NCBI RefSeq assembly: GCF_001969265.1
Contig: NZ_CP019304.1
Coordinates: 4,588,001 to 4,652,000, forward strand
Reading direction: 5' to 3'
DNA from: Arthrobacter sp. QXT-31
Lineage (GTDB): Bacteria > Actinomycetota > Actinomycetes > Actinomycetales > Micrococcaceae
DNA: 64,000 bases
Position 1 is the stretch's first letter. Every line of letters begins with the position of its first letter. Positions 35,521 to 44,978 of this stretch are shown piece by piece. A program made the translations under genes and the position numbers. Below the pieces are notes generated by a model. The model saw only the letters and a list, made by a program, of their open reading frames with translations, ran no database searches and had not been told where the DNA came from.

Positions 35521-38500
35521 CAGCAGGCCGGTACGCCCGAATCCACTGGCCCGTCCGTGGGGCGGATCCACAGGTCGTTGATCACCTTGTACCAGACGTT
35601 GCTGGTGGTCCCGGTGGGGCGGCCGGTCGCTCCGTCGTAGATGGTGTATGAGGCGCCGGTGGTCACGCACTGGACCTGCACCCTCGTGCCCTGCGCCACG
35701 AACGTTCCGCCGCCCGCGGCACAGTTAGCCGCCGTGTCCGGGGCGGAGGTGCTGTTCGTCGGCCATTCGCAGGTACCGGGACTCGCTGTGCCGTTGTCCA
35801 CCACGAGATACTTCGCCGGGGCTGTCCTGCCGCTTGCCGAAACGGCTGTCCGCTGGCCCAGGTCATCCACCACCGTCACGGTGATGGAGATGGTCTGGTC
35901 GTACCCGTTGCCGGTGGTGACGGATCCTCCGCCGGCTCCCAGCGTGCCCGACTTCCCGTCCGATGACTGGTACTCGAGTGCCACCACGGGACGTCCGTTG
36001 TTGACGACAGCGCCGACGTCGAACCTCACTGTCGTGGTGACTGTCACCGGGTTGACGCTCGTGGCATGCGGTTTGCCGTAGGGTGCCACGGGGTTGGAAT
36101 TGGTGACCGGCCCTTCATAGGTGGCACCATCCATGCTGTTCACGGCCCGCACCCCGATGGTGTAGTTGCCGTTGTTGGGCACGCCGGTCCGGATAACCTT
36201 GTCGGCCGGCACCGCCGTGAAGCCGCCTCCATTGACCTGGTACTGGTAGCTGGGGGTCGCCCCGTTGCCAGCGGCCTCACCAAAGGAAAGCTGCACCGCG
36301 TTGTCGAGCGGATCAGCGCGGACGCCGGGGACAGCTCCAGGGGTGCCGAAGGCACGGCGGGGGTCCGACGGCGGACTTGCCGCTGAAGTGCCGGCCTTGT
36401 TTTTGGCCACCACGGTGAAGGTGTAGTCCGTCGCGGAGTTGCCGACGGTCACGGGCACGCTCAGCTGGCTGCCGGAGACCGTGGTGCTCGCCACCGTGGA
36501 TCCTCCCTGCATGGCGTTGACGGTGTACGTGTCAATCGAAGCACCGTTGTTCGCTGCCGCAGCCCACGACACCAGCATGATCGAATCCGCCCCGCCGGAG
36601 GTGGAACGCGTGGTGGCGGGTTTGCCGGGAGCCCCCGGGATGCCGGCAGGGATCATGCTGGCCGAATATGCGCTCCATTCTGAGGGGTCAGGCGCCTTGT
36701 TGGAGGCCTGGATCCGCACCTGGTAGGGGGTGCCGTTCTGCAGTCCCGTCCACCGGTAGGAAGTTCCCGTAACCCGGCTTGCCCGTGCGTTACCTCCCGG
36801 GGGTGCCGGTGAGATCTCCAGGTTGTAGCTCTCCACCGGCGAGCCCGGGCTCCTCGGCGCTACCCAGTTAACTGTGAGCGACTTGTCTCCGAAAACCAGC
36901 GTGGGTGCCGCCGGGGTGTCCGGTTTTGCATCCGGGCGTGCAGGTGCGGAAGCAGGTGATGGTGCCGAATCGCCCACCTCGTTGGTGGCAACCACGGTGA
37001 AGGTGTATTCCACGTTGTTGGTCAGGCCCGTCAGAGTGCAGGTGGTGGCGGGGCACTGCTGCGAGAATCCTCCGCTGCCGCTGACCTTGTAACCGGTGAT
37101 CGCTGCTCCGTTGTTGGCGGGAGGGGACCAGTTGAGGACCACGGTGCGGTCGCGTACCTCTCCGACGGTCGGCGTGGACGGCGCATCCGGTTTGTCCTTG
37201 ACCGTGAGCCGGATCCGGCCGTCGATTTCGCGCTCGGCGTCCTGGGTCTTGTCCTGGACCCGGTAGCGGACCACCATGGTGCCCACGAAATCCCCGGCGG
37301 GGGACACCGTGACCGTGTCACCTTCCACTGCCGCGGTGCCCGTCCCGGTTTCGACGGCGGCGCTGAGGACTTTCAGCGGTGTTTCCGGGAACGGGTTGAC
37401 GTCATTGTCCAGCACCTGCACCCGCTGGGACTGGCCGGCGCGGGCGCTGGCGATGACGTCGTCGTTCGCTGCCGCCAGCGGACGGTTCGACGCGACCACG
37501 CGGACGTCCACGGCCCCCTTAACCGGTGCGCTGCGCCCGTCCGTGACGGTGACGGGCACGGTAATCCTGCTTCCCTTGGCCGCGCCGTCGACGGTGGCTT
37601 TGAAGACGCTGCCGTCCAGGGCGGCCCTGATCCCGGCGGGGATTTTTCCCTGCAGGGCAAAGGTGAGCCTGTCCTGGTCTGCTTCGTCCACGTCCGAAGC
37701 CACCTGGCGCAGGTCCAGCGTGGCTTCCTCGCCCACCGCAGCGTCGAGGCTGCCCGACGGGAACGTTGGAGGATGGTTCCGGGCAGGGTCGGGCAGGACG
37801 GTGATGCCGATCGTCAGTACCGCCTTACGCCCGTCGGGGTCGTCCGCGCTTGCGCCGTCCGTCACTTCCAGGGAAACTGCCGCCGGACCGGAGTAGTCGT
37901 CGGCAGACGTGAACACAATGGTGGCCGCATCCTTCACCAGCGGCGCTCCGTTGGAAGCTACCGCCTGGACCTTGGAATCCTGGGTGATCCGGGGGCTCTT
38001 GCCGGGACGGACCACCACGAGGTCCTGCAGGTTCATAGTGAGTTGCTGGCCGCTGACAACTTCCAGCGGCGCCGTGCTTTTCAGCGCGGGTGCCTGCCCG
38101 TCCAGGCCTGGTACCAGGATGAAGGCCGTTGAGCTGAGCTTGTCCATGTCCGTTACGGTGTACGCGACGATCTGGGGCTGGCTTTCCAGCCGCACGGTGA
38201 CCTTTCCGGGAGCAGAGACGCTGGCGGTGGGTGCTGCCTGCGGGAAGGTGATCTTCAGCTCGGCGGCCACTCCGTCCGGGTCTTCGTCGTTTTTCAGCAC
38301 GGGAACTTCGACCACCGTCTTACCCAGAGTTTCGGCAAAGGTCACGCGGTCGTCCCGGGCGATGGGGGCCAGGGTGGCGGCATCGCTGCGTACGTGGACT
38401 TTCAGGGTTCCGACGGCGGTGCCACCGCGGCGGTCGCTGATTTCGTAGCGGACAATCGCCGTGGCGGTTGGTCCGGAAGGCGTTGGCGCGGTGAGCTGCA

Positions 38501-41500
38501 CCCGCCCGTCGATGACAGAGGCCTTCAACTCCGGTGCAGCTTCCAGCCGGTTGGCGGCGAGGGTGACATTGTCGCCGTCGGGATCGGAATCATTGGCCAG
38601 CACGTCCACTGACACGTGGCGGCCGGGGAGGACCGTGATGCTGTCCTCAACAGCCACAGGGCTCTGGTTGGACCCAGGGGCGGGTGCAACACCCACGCTC
38701 ACCCGCGCTGTGGACCGCGCTCCGAAACGGTCCTCCACCACGTAAGAGAACGTGTCCTGTCCGGACGCGTTCGCCGGAGCCGTGTACTCCACATAGTGGG
38801 CTCCCACCACCGCAGTTCCCTTGCGGGGTGCCTGCTCCAGCCCCACCAGGGTGACGGAGTCGCCGTCGGGATCGATGCCGTCCAGGGGAATGACGATTCT
38901 CGTCGTGTTGCCGGCGACGACCCTGCCGGTGACGTGCTGCGGAAGCGGCCTCGAGTTCGCGCCCGCTGCCCGGATGTGGATGGTCACCTGCGCGGAGTCT
39001 TCCTGGCCGTCAGGGCCGGACACAGCGTAGATTGCGTGCACGGTTCCGCCGGCGTTCCCCGCCTTGAACCGCAGCACGTCCCCGGAGACGGCCAGGAAGC
39101 CCTGGGCGGAGTCGATTCCCTGCACCAGGACCGGCTTGAGCTTCAGCTTGGCGCCGTTGGGGTGGGAGTCGTTGGCGAGGACGGCGATGGTGGCCACATC
39201 GTTGGCGCGGACGGTGATTTCATCCGGGGCTGCGACGGGCGGGACCAGTTTGGCGGGCGCCGGAATGGGCAGGATGGTCACCTCGCCCGTTGAGCTGGCC
39301 ACGCCGTTGGACACGGTGTAGGTCAGGCTGGTGGGCGCCGTCAGCCCGCGGACATCCGTGATGCGCAGGATCTGATGATTCACCACAGCGACGGCCACCG
39401 CTGAGTTCCGGGGAAGACCAACGGACTGGATGACGAGGACGCCTCCGGCCGGATCCGAGTCGTTGGCGAGCGCGTCCACGAGCACTTCGCCGCCGGCGGG
39501 AAGCAGCGCGACATCAGCGACGGCCACCGGTCCCCCGCTTCCGGCGGCGGCGGCTTTGACGTCCATCCGCACCAGCCCCTCGGAGCTGTGCGGCCCGTTG
39601 GTCACCAGATACGTGGCGTAATACGTGCCGGGATTGGCTGCACGGAAGGTGAACGTCCCGGTCCGGTAGTCGGGGGTGATCTCCTGCCCCGGGGGGCCTG
39701 CCACGCGTGTGAGCCGCAGCCCTTCCCCGGTGGGGTCGCTGTCGTTCTTCAGGGGAGAAACCAGGATGTCCTGGCCGGCGGTTCCCGCAACGTGGTCCGC
39801 GTTGGCTTTCGGCGGAAGGTCGCCCTTGGCCCGTACTTCCACCACCACGGTGCCCTCGACCTGGTCCCGTCCGTCAGAGACGATGATCGCTACGTCTTTT
39901 TTCCCAAGGGCGGATCCCACATCCTGGAACGTCAACAGGCCGTCCGCCCGGGTCCGCACCTGGTCGCCTTCCCGGGTAGAGCGGGCGCCCAGCAGCAGCA
40001 GGTCGTCGCCGTCGGGATCTCTCCAGTCCGTGAGGACGTTCTGGGAGATGCTCTTGCCCTGTTCCAGGATGATCGTGGGCACGCGCCTTTGTTTCGGCGG
40101 CTCGTTGCTGGCAGCATCCTTCACCGTCAGGCTGACCGTGGCTCCGGCCGTGCCGCCGCGGCCGTCACTGGCCTGGTACTGGAACCGCGACGTTCCGGTC
40201 GCATCTGCCGGCACTTTCACCTGCAGGCCGGTGCCGTTGTAGACCGACTGCACGGTTCCGGCGGCGGGGTTGTCGCCCTGGAGCTGGACGGTGAGGACGT
40301 CACCGTCCGGGTCCGAGTCGTTATCCAGGATGGGCAGGACGGTGGTCCTGCCGGGGCGCACGCCGAACTGGTCATCTACCGCCGAGGGCGGACGGTTCTC
40401 CTTCGTGCGGTCCGGGAGGGTGTCCACCGGGTTGTCATCGGCAGCTGGGTCGTCCTGGTCCTCGGTCTTGTCCGGCGGAGGAATGATCTCATCCCAGTTG
40501 GCTACGAGCCTCATGTTCTCGGTGACCAGCCAGACGTTGCCGGACGTGACGTCATTGAGGACCACGATGTCGCGGTTCACGCGGAAGACCAGCTGGGACC
40601 GGGCGCTTACGCCGGGAATGTCGGCGCGGCTGTTGTCTGCGGGGTTTGTGCATTCGCGCAGGTACTTGCCTTGCCCTGACCATGCGGCATAAACGCAGCC
40701 GTTGACGTGGACCGGAGTGGCGGGGGTTCCGGTCGTTCCAGCGTCTACAACCGTCGCGGCGGAGCCGTCCAGTGGCTGCCTGATGAGGCCCTTCTCGGTG
40801 GCGGCGGCGACAAAGTCTGAGGCGGGGCCGCTTTGCTGCAGCTGCGCCCCTGCCGCGTCCGGCACCTGCGTCACCCGGCCTCCGGGAAGATGAAGGGATC
40901 CGCCTTCGGCGTCGAACACGACCGGCTTGTCCCCGACGGCGGCCACCTGGAGGTTTTCTTTGTTGCGGATCTGTGCGTACTGGACGCTGTCGCGGGAGTC
41001 CACTCCCCCGGTCGCATCCACACGCAGGGTGGTCACCTCCCCGCGTGCCGGATCCGCTGCGTGCACGACGTCGTCAACTCCTACCGTTGCGACGATCCCC
41101 TGGGCGTCGCTGACGGCGGGTTCCTGTGAAGCGAAGTCGATGGAGCCGAGCATGCTGCTCTCGGTCACCCAGAGACTGCCCGACGCCGGATCAGCCACGG
41201 CGACGGCCTTTTCCCCGAAAGCCGGGACGGCGGCTCCCGGCAACTGCTGGGGAGGTTCAAGGGTGACGGTGGAGACCCTGACCCTGCCCAGGGATGCATT
41301 GCCGCGGTCCGCGACGAGCACACTGCTGCTGTGCTGGAGGATGTCGAAGTCAGAACTGGCGGCCATGAGGCCACCGTCCAGAGTTTTCGACTGGAAGTTC
41401 AGGTGGCCTACCAGGTTCAGCTCGGAATTGGTTACCCACACGCCGCCGTCGTTGAGGTCGACGTGCGTTTCCTTAAACCCTGGGTGGATAGCCGCTGCCG

Positions 41501-41582
41501 CAACCAGCAGTCCTACTGCCGAAAACGTGGTTGCCGACGCCAGCGCCCGTTGTTTTGCATGCGTCCATAAACGAAGCGGCAT
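35520..41582 (-). CDS. Giant surface protein: propeller-like, cadherin-like and FN3 repeats
   Basis: This 2020-residue protein has an N-terminal membrane segment (about residues 17-34), then a region of about 350 residues with propeller-like repeats (VWVTNSELNLVGHL, SLWVTESSMLGSIDF). About eleven cadherin/Ig-like repeats follow (about 395-1460), many carrying the NDSDPDGD-type calcium-binding signature. Four FN3 domains occupy about 1465-1830 (LNWSPPANNGAAITGYKV in the first). The last 90 residues contain four Cys and end VPAC. There is no LPXTG sorting motif, so it is anchored by its N-terminus. In related actinobacteria such proteins often neighbour MoxR/DUF58 genes, absent here. Role: probably adhesion or envelope structure (inference). 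Confidence 0.9.
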   Translation of the reverse strand: MPLRLWTHAKQRALASATTFSAVGLLVAAAAIHPGFKETHVDLNDGGVWVTNSELNLVGHLNFQSKTLDGGLMAASSDFDILQHSSSVLVADRGNASLGRVRVSTVTLEPPQQLPGAAVPAFGEKAVAVADPASGSLWVTESSMLGSIDFASQEPAVSDAQGIVATVGVDDVVHAADPARGEVTTLRVDATGGVDSRDSVQYAQIRNKENLQVAAVGDKPVVFDAEGGSLHLPGGRVTQVPDAAGAQLQQSGPASDFVAAATEKGLIRQPLDGSAATVVDAGTTGTPATPVHVNGCVYAAWSGQGKYLRECTNPADNSRADIPGVSARSQLVFRVNRDIVVLNDVTSGNVWLVTENMRLVANWDEIIPPPDKTEDQDDPAADDNPVDTLPDRTKENRPPSAVDDQFGVRPGRTTVLPILDNDSDPDGDVLTVQLQGDNPAAGTVQSVYNGTGLQVKVPADATGTSRFQYQASDGRGGTAGATVSLTVKDAASNEPPKQRRVPTIILEQGKSISQNVLTDWRDPDGDDLLLLGARSTREGDQVRTRADGLLTFQDVGSALGKKDVAIIVSDGRDQVEGTVVVEVRAKGDLPPKANADHVAGTAGQDILVSPLKNDSDPTGEGLRLTRVAGPPGQEITPDYRTGTFTFRAANPGTYYATYLVTNGPHSSEGLVRMDVKAAAAGSGGPVAVADVALLPAGGEVLVDALANDSDPAGGVLVIQSVGLPRNSAVAVAVVNHQILRITDVRGLTAPTSLTYTVSNGVASSTGEVTILPIPAPAKLVPPVAAPDEITVRANDVATIAVLANDSHPNGAKLKLKPVLVQGIDSAQGFLAVSGDVLRFKAGNAGGTVHAIYAVSGPDGQEDSAQVTIHIRAAGANSRPLPQHVTGRVVAGNTTRIVIPLDGIDPDGDSVTLVGLEQAPRKGTAVVGAHYVEYTAPANASGQDTFSYVVEDRFGARSTARVSVGVAPAPGSNQSPVAVEDSITVLPGRHVSVDVLANDSDPDGDNVTLAANRLEAAPELKASVIDGRVQLTAPTPSGPTATAIVRYEISDRRGGTAVGTLKVHVRSDAATLAPIARDDRVTFAETLGKTVVEVPVLKNDEDPDGVAAELKITFPQAAPTASVSAPGKVTVRLESQPQIVAYTVTDMDKLSSTAFILVPGLDGQAPALKSTAPLEVVSGQQLTMNLQDLVVVRPGKSPRITQDSKVQAVASNGAPLVKDAATIVFTSADDYSGPAAVSLEVTDGASADDPDGRKAVLTIGITVLPDPARNHPPTFPSGSLDAAVGEEATLDLRQVASDVDEADQDRLTFALQGKIPAGIRAALDGSVFKATVDGAAKGSRITVPVTVTDGRSAPVKGAVDVRVVASNRPLAAANDDVIASARAGQSQRVQVLDNDVNPFPETPLKVLSAAVETGTGTAAVEGDTVTVSPAGDFVGTMVVRYRVQDKTQDAEREIDGRIRLTVKDKPDAPSTPTVGEVRDRTVVLNWSPPANNGAAITGYKVSGSGGFSQQCPATTCTLTGLTNNVEYTFTVVATNEVGDSAPSPASAPARPDAKPDTPAAPTLVFGDKSLTVNWVAPRSPGSPVESYNLEISPAPPGGNARASRVTGTSYRWTGLQNGTPYQVRIQASNKAPDPSEWSAYSASMIPAGIPGAPGKPATTRSTSGGADSIMLVSWAAAANNGASIDTYTVNAMQGGSTVASTTVSGSQLSVPVTVGNSATDYTFTVVAKNKAGTSAASPPSDPRRAFGTPGAVPGVRADPLDNAVQLSFGEAAGNGATPSYQYQVNGGGFTAVPADKVIRTGVPNNGNYTIGVRAVNSMDGATYEGPVTNSNPVAPYGKPHATSVNPVTVTTTVRFDVGAVVNNGRPVVALEYQSSDGKSGTLGAGGGSVTTGNGYDQTISITVTVVDDLGQRTAVSASGRTAPAKYLVVDNGTASPGTCEWPTNSTSAPDTAANCAAGGGTFVAQGTRVQVQCVTTGASYTIYDGATGRPTGTTSNVWYKVINDLWIRPTDGPVDSGVPAC

Positions 41583-41600
41583 CCGTCCCCCAGTTTCGCG

Positions 41601-41620
41601 ATTAGCCCGAAGCTAATATA
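41601..41620 (-). promoter_or_regulatory. Promoter -10 with overlapping palindrome for the giant-protein gene
   Basis: On the minus strand a -10 element TATATT spans 41620-41615. The palindrome with 6-bp arms ATTAGC and GCTAAT and a 5-bp centre (41601-41617) overlaps the -10 and the expected start site near 41608. The start codon lies at 41582. A repressor bound here would block initiation. The -35 (TCTGGA at 17 bp) is weak. Confidence 0.5.
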
Positions 41621-41680
41621 CGCGGGCTGGCGGGCAGTCCAGACCAACGTTGGAGTGACCGCGGGCTTTGCTTCCGGAAT

Positions 41681-42196
41681 TCAGCCGGCCTGGATAATCA
41701 GCTCAACCGGCACTGAGCGGCGGATCGCGTCGTCGACGGGTGAGTGTTCGTCCGCCCAGCGAACCATGTCCTCAAGAACCGCCGCGTCGGTATCGTCCGC
41801 GGCAAGGTGGACGGCCGTCCGCAGGCGCAGGGGGCCCGCGGGAACGCCGTCCGTGAGGGCAAGGAGGCCGCGCTCATCGGACTCGCTGTCGACTTCGACC
41901 ACGAGGCGTGAAAGTGCTATTCCCTGCTCTGCAGCCCGCATGGCGATGAGCGAGGCGAGGCAGGAAGCGGCTGCCGAGCGCAGCAACCAGCCGGGAGTAG
42001 GACCAGCACCCTTGCCGCCGACCCCGGCGCCCATATCGGTGACCAGGGACCAGCCGTGTGGCCCTTCCACCCGTACGGACAGTCCGTCTCCCAACACCGC
42101 GGTGGCCCTCGAATCGCGGGAGCGAGCCTTGTCCGGCTGCTCGGTAAGGTATTCCCGCGACGTCGTGATGGCTCGGGCGATCTCTGACTGCGCCAT
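41681..42196 (-). CDS. OsmC-family protein lacking the second catalytic Cys
   Basis: This 171-residue OsmC/YhfA-type protein has the first peroxidatic-type Cys in SAAASCLASLIAM (Cys79) in the central helix. The segment that normally carries the second Cys (H-C-P) reads DEHSPVDDAI, with Ser152 instead. The usual dithiol peroxidase mechanism is therefore not available, and it may act as a one-Cys thiol protein or have lost peroxidase activity. The ATG at 42196 has GGGAG upstream; the frame extends earlier without homology. It diverges from the aminotransferase gene. Confidence 0.87.
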   Translation of the reverse strand: MAQSEIARAITTSREYLTEQPDKARSRDSRATAVLGDGLSVRVEGPHGWSLVTDMGAGVGGKGAGPTPGWLLRSAAASCLASLIAMRAAEQGIALSRLVVEVDSESDERGLLALTDGVPAGPLRLRTAVHLAADDTDAAVLEDMVRWADEHSPVDDAIRRSVPVELIIQAG

Positions 42197-42350
42197 GGTG
42201 GCTCCCGCTTTCCGGTGTGCTCCTTGCAGGGCGCCAACACTACCGCTCGTCACCGGCACTGGAAAGAAGGCAACCGCGGTGACTGGCCGCGGCGGTGAAC
42301 GGATAATAATCCGCAGGGGGCGGCCATCGTGTGAAAGGCGGCGGGAGCAA

Positions 42351-43469
42351 ATGAACCTCTCTGACATCAGCGGGCTTTTCCCCGGGCTCAAAGACACCAT
42401 CTACCTCAACACCGCCACCACCTGCGTCGGCTGCACCCCTGCCAGGGAAGCGTATGAGCGGGCAGCCGAACGCTGGTCGACGGGGCGCTTCGACTGGATG
42501 GAAGCAGAGCAGGCGGGCGAGGAGGCCCGCCGCATGTTCGCAGAGATCATCGGGGCCAATGCGGCGGACATTGCCATCGTCCCCGCCGTCAGCACCGCCG
42601 CAGGGATCGTGGCCGCCAACCTGCCGCCCGCCAAAAGGGGCGAGAACATCGTGGTGGCAGAAAACGAATTCGCGTCCAACTACTACCCCTGGCTCCTGCT
42701 CAGGGAACGGGGTTACGACGTGCGCACTGTCGCTGCGGAAGAGGATATCGTGCCGGCTGAGGCCCTCGCCAGGGCAGCCGACGGCGGAACGCGCCTGATC
42801 GCGGTAAGCGCGGTTCACCCCGTCACCGGGTTCCGTGCCGACCTGGCCTCGATCAGCCGTATTGCAGCCGGCTCAGGCGCCTGGTTCTTTGTTGACGCCT
42901 GCCAGGCGGCCGGCGCGGTCCCCCTTGACGTAGTGCGCGACAGCGTGGACTTCCTGGCCACCGCCAGCCATAAATTCCTGCTCGGGTCGCGGGGCATGGG
43001 CTACCTCTACGTCCGGCCCGGGCTCATCGATCGCCTCCAACCGGTCCTGGCAGGGTGGAAGGCTGCCCGCGAGCCGTTCGAGAGCTTCCTGGGCCCGGCC
43101 ATGGAACTGTCCTCTACCGCGTCAAAGCTGGATGCGTCCCTGGCGTGGTTTCCGGCCCTCGCTGACCGGGCCGCGCTCGCTGTCATCCACGGATTGGGCA
43201 TCGGCGCGATCCTCGAGCGCAACGCACAACTTGCCCGCCATCTGCAGAGCGCACTTGAGGCCGAGGGCGTCAGCTACCGGTTCTTCCCTGAGAAGCACCG
43301 CTCCACCATCATCTCGGTTCCGGTCAGCGATGCGGATGCCGTCATGGCCCGGTTGCGGCGGGCGAACGTGGTGGTGTCCGTCCGTGCTGGCCGGATCCGG
43401 CTGGCACCACATTTTTACAACCGCGAGGAAGAACTGCTCCGGGCCGCGGAACTCATCGCGGGCCGGTGA
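42351..43469 (+). CDS. Class V aminotransferase-fold PLP enzyme
   Basis: This 372-residue fold-type I PLP enzyme resembles cysteine desulfurase and isopenicillin-N epimerase relatives. It starts with IYLNTATTCVGCTPAREAYERA. The cofactor Asp and Gln are in FFVDACQAAGAVPLD, and the Schiff-base Lys is Lys208 in ATASHKFLLGSRGMGYL. The C-terminal domain ends RLAPHFYNREEELLRAAELI. There is no clear desulfurase Cys loop. The substrate is unknown. The ATG at 42351 has GGGAGC upstream. Its 3' end overlaps the convergent SRPBCC gene by 17 bp. Confidence 0.88.
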   Translation: MNLSDISGLFPGLKDTIYLNTATTCVGCTPAREAYERAAERWSTGRFDWMEAEQAGEEARRMFAEIIGANAADIAIVPAVSTAAGIVAANLPPAKRGENIVVAENEFASNYYPWLLLRERGYDVRTVAAEEDIVPAEALARAADGGTRLIAVSAVHPVTGFRADLASISRIAAGSGAWFFVDACQAAGAVPLDVVRDSVDFLATASHKFLLGSRGMGYLYVRPGLIDRLQPVLAGWKAAREPFESFLGPAMELSSTASKLDASLAWFPALADRAALAVIHGLGIGAILERNAQLARHLQSALEAEGVSYRFFPEKHRSTIISVPVSDADAVMARLRRANVVVSVRAGRIRLAPHFYNREEELLRAAELIAGR

Positions 43470-43920
43470 GCGGAGTGCGGATTCCCGTCAGGTGCCGGTT
43501 GCGGGTTTCGATAAGCCCTTGGAGATAGCGCGCCAGGAAGAGTTTCTCCGCCACTCGTCCCAGGATTCCGAACGGCGCGGCAAAATCAATGCGGTCCACC
43601 ATCACGGTTCCGGCCGGTTCCTCGCTGAACTCGTGGACGTGCCTGAAGCGAAGGAACGGCCCCCGGACCTGCTCATCAACGAAGTAGTGCGGTGCCTGCA
43701 TCTCGGTAATCCGGCTGGTCATGCTTATCGGCAGCCCGAAGTGCCAGGCGCGCCAGGTCACCTCCTCGCCCAAAGAGATGAGCCCGGAGGTGACGCCTGC
43801 AACGGCTTTCTCCCGGGAACGGGCCATCGAGTCCCTGTGCGCGTCGATGCTCCGGGACAGGTCAAACAGCTCCGTCACGCCCAGGGTTGTCCGTGAGGTG
43901 CATTCGAAGGTGACGGCCAT
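43453..43920 (-). CDS. SRPBCC-family (START-like) protein
   Basis: This 155-residue protein has the SRPBCC pattern: an initial strand with MAVTFECTSRTTLGVTELFDLSRSIDAH, a long beta-sheet (TWRAWHFGLPISMTSRITEM, GPFLRFRHVHEFSEEPAGTVMVDRIDF) and a C-terminal helix (EKLFLARYLQGLIETRNRHL). Such proteins bind small hydrophobic ligands; the ligand here is unknown. The ATG at 43920 starts 30 bp from the palindrome at 43950-43978, so the LysR regulator may affect it too. Confidence 0.85.
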   Translation of the reverse strand: MAVTFECTSRTTLGVTELFDLSRSIDAHRDSMARSREKAVAGVTSGLISLGEEVTWRAWHFGLPISMTSRITEMQAPHYFVDEQVRGPFLRFRHVHEFSEEPAGTVMVDRIDFAAPFGILGRVAEKLFLARYLQGLIETRNRHLTGIRTPLTGPR

Positions 43921-43949
43921 GGTCCGAGTATGCCAGCGGATCAACCGAA

Positions 43950-43978
43950 GGCACTGATAGGCGTACGCTATCAGTGCC
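43950..43978. promoter_or_regulatory. LysR-type operator in the SRPBCC/lysR intergenic region
   Basis: Perfect 11-bp inverted repeat with arm GGCACTGATAG (43950-43960), a 7-bp centre and the complement at 43968-43978. The core ATAGGCGTACGCTAT (43957-43971) contains T-N11-A, the LysR box. A near-copy lies before the target operon at 44979-44993. It probably mediates autoregulation. Confidence 0.75.
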
Positions 43979-44054
43979 CCGGAGACCAGACCCCCTGAAG
44001 CCTTGCAGGACCGTGCCCGGGGCGACGAGGAACCGTACCGGTAAAGGAGCCAGC

Positions 44055-44957
44055 GTGGACACGCGGAAGCTGAAGTATTTTCTGGCCGTGGTGGACCACG
44101 ACGGATTCAACCGCGCCGCGGAACACCTCCTTATTGCACAGCCGTCCCTGTCCCAGACCATTGCCAGCCTGGAGAAGGACCTGGGCGTGCCCCTGTTCCA
44201 CCGCATCGGCCGGCGGGCCGTCCTCAGCGAAGCGGGGAAGGAACTCGTGGGCCCGGCCCGCCTGGTCATGCGGGACCTGGACGCCGCCCAGTCCGCAGTG
44301 CAGGCACTGCGCGGCGTCCGGAGCGGCCGGCTGGACATCACCACCATGCCCTCCCCCGGCATCGAACCTCTCACCTCGATGATTGCCGCCTACACCGGTT
44401 TGCATCCGGAGGTCCGCCTCAACGTCAGCGCGGCCTTCACGCCTGAGGAGGTCATTGAATCCGTGCGCACGGGCAGCACCGAGATCGGCCTGGCTGGATC
44501 ATCCAGCCCCATCCGGGTTCCGGGGGTCAACGTCCTGGATCTTGAACGCCAGCCGCTGATCCTCATCATCAACCCGCGGGCGGACACGTTCCCTGCGGGT
44601 GCCACCCTCCAGCGTGAGGATCTGGGCGGCCACCGGCTGATCGCCAGCCAGCGCGGATCCCTGATGCGCTGGCTCGTGGATGATGCCCTGGCCCACGGCG
44701 TCGAAGTCGAAATCGTCGTCGAAGTCGCGCACCGGACTTCCATCCTGCCCCTGGTGCTGGCTGGGGTCGGGCATGCGGTCATGCCTTCCTCCTGGGCTCC
44801 GACCGCCCACAAGGCCGGACTCCGCACGGCGCAGATCGAACCGGTCTCCCACCTGGATGTGGCCATCCTGAGCAGGAAGGAGGGCCTGACACCGGCTGCG
44901 AGCGCGTTCCTGAAGGTTGCGGAACGGCATGCCTCGCAGGAGGCGGGCATTGCCTGA
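44055..44957 (+). CDS. LysR-family transcriptional regulator
   Basis: This 300-residue protein has an N-terminal winged HTH (LKYFLAVVDHDGFNRAAEHLL, then PSLSQTIASLEKDLGVPLF) and a periplasmic-binding-like effector domain (RLDITTMPSPGIEPLTSMIA onward). The GTG at 44055 is chosen because AAGGAG is directly upstream. It lies upstream and in the same direction as the tartrate/malate operon, and matching T-N11-A palindromes precede both. It is most likely the operon activator with a hydroxy-dicarboxylate as effector; the effector is inferred. Confidence 0.93.
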   Translation: MDTRKLKYFLAVVDHDGFNRAAEHLLIAQPSLSQTIASLEKDLGVPLFHRIGRRAVLSEAGKELVGPARLVMRDLDAAQSAVQALRGVRSGRLDITTMPSPGIEPLTSMIAAYTGLHPEVRLNVSAAFTPEEVIESVRTGSTEIGLAGSSSPIRVPGVNVLDLERQPLILIINPRADTFPAGATLQREDLGGHRLIASQRGSLMRWLVDDALAHGVEVEIVVEVAHRTSILPLVLAGVGHAVMPSSWAPTAHKAGLRTAQIEPVSHLDVAILSRKEGLTPAASAFLKVAERHASQEAGIA

Positions 44958-44978
44958 CCGCGTTCGCCCACGCCTCTC

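Noticed and set aside
36400..40700. Repeated sequence in the giant gene as a DNA repeat element or CRISPR
   Set aside because: The similarity is at protein level (cadherin-like and FN3 repeats) and the copies differ widely in DNA sequence.
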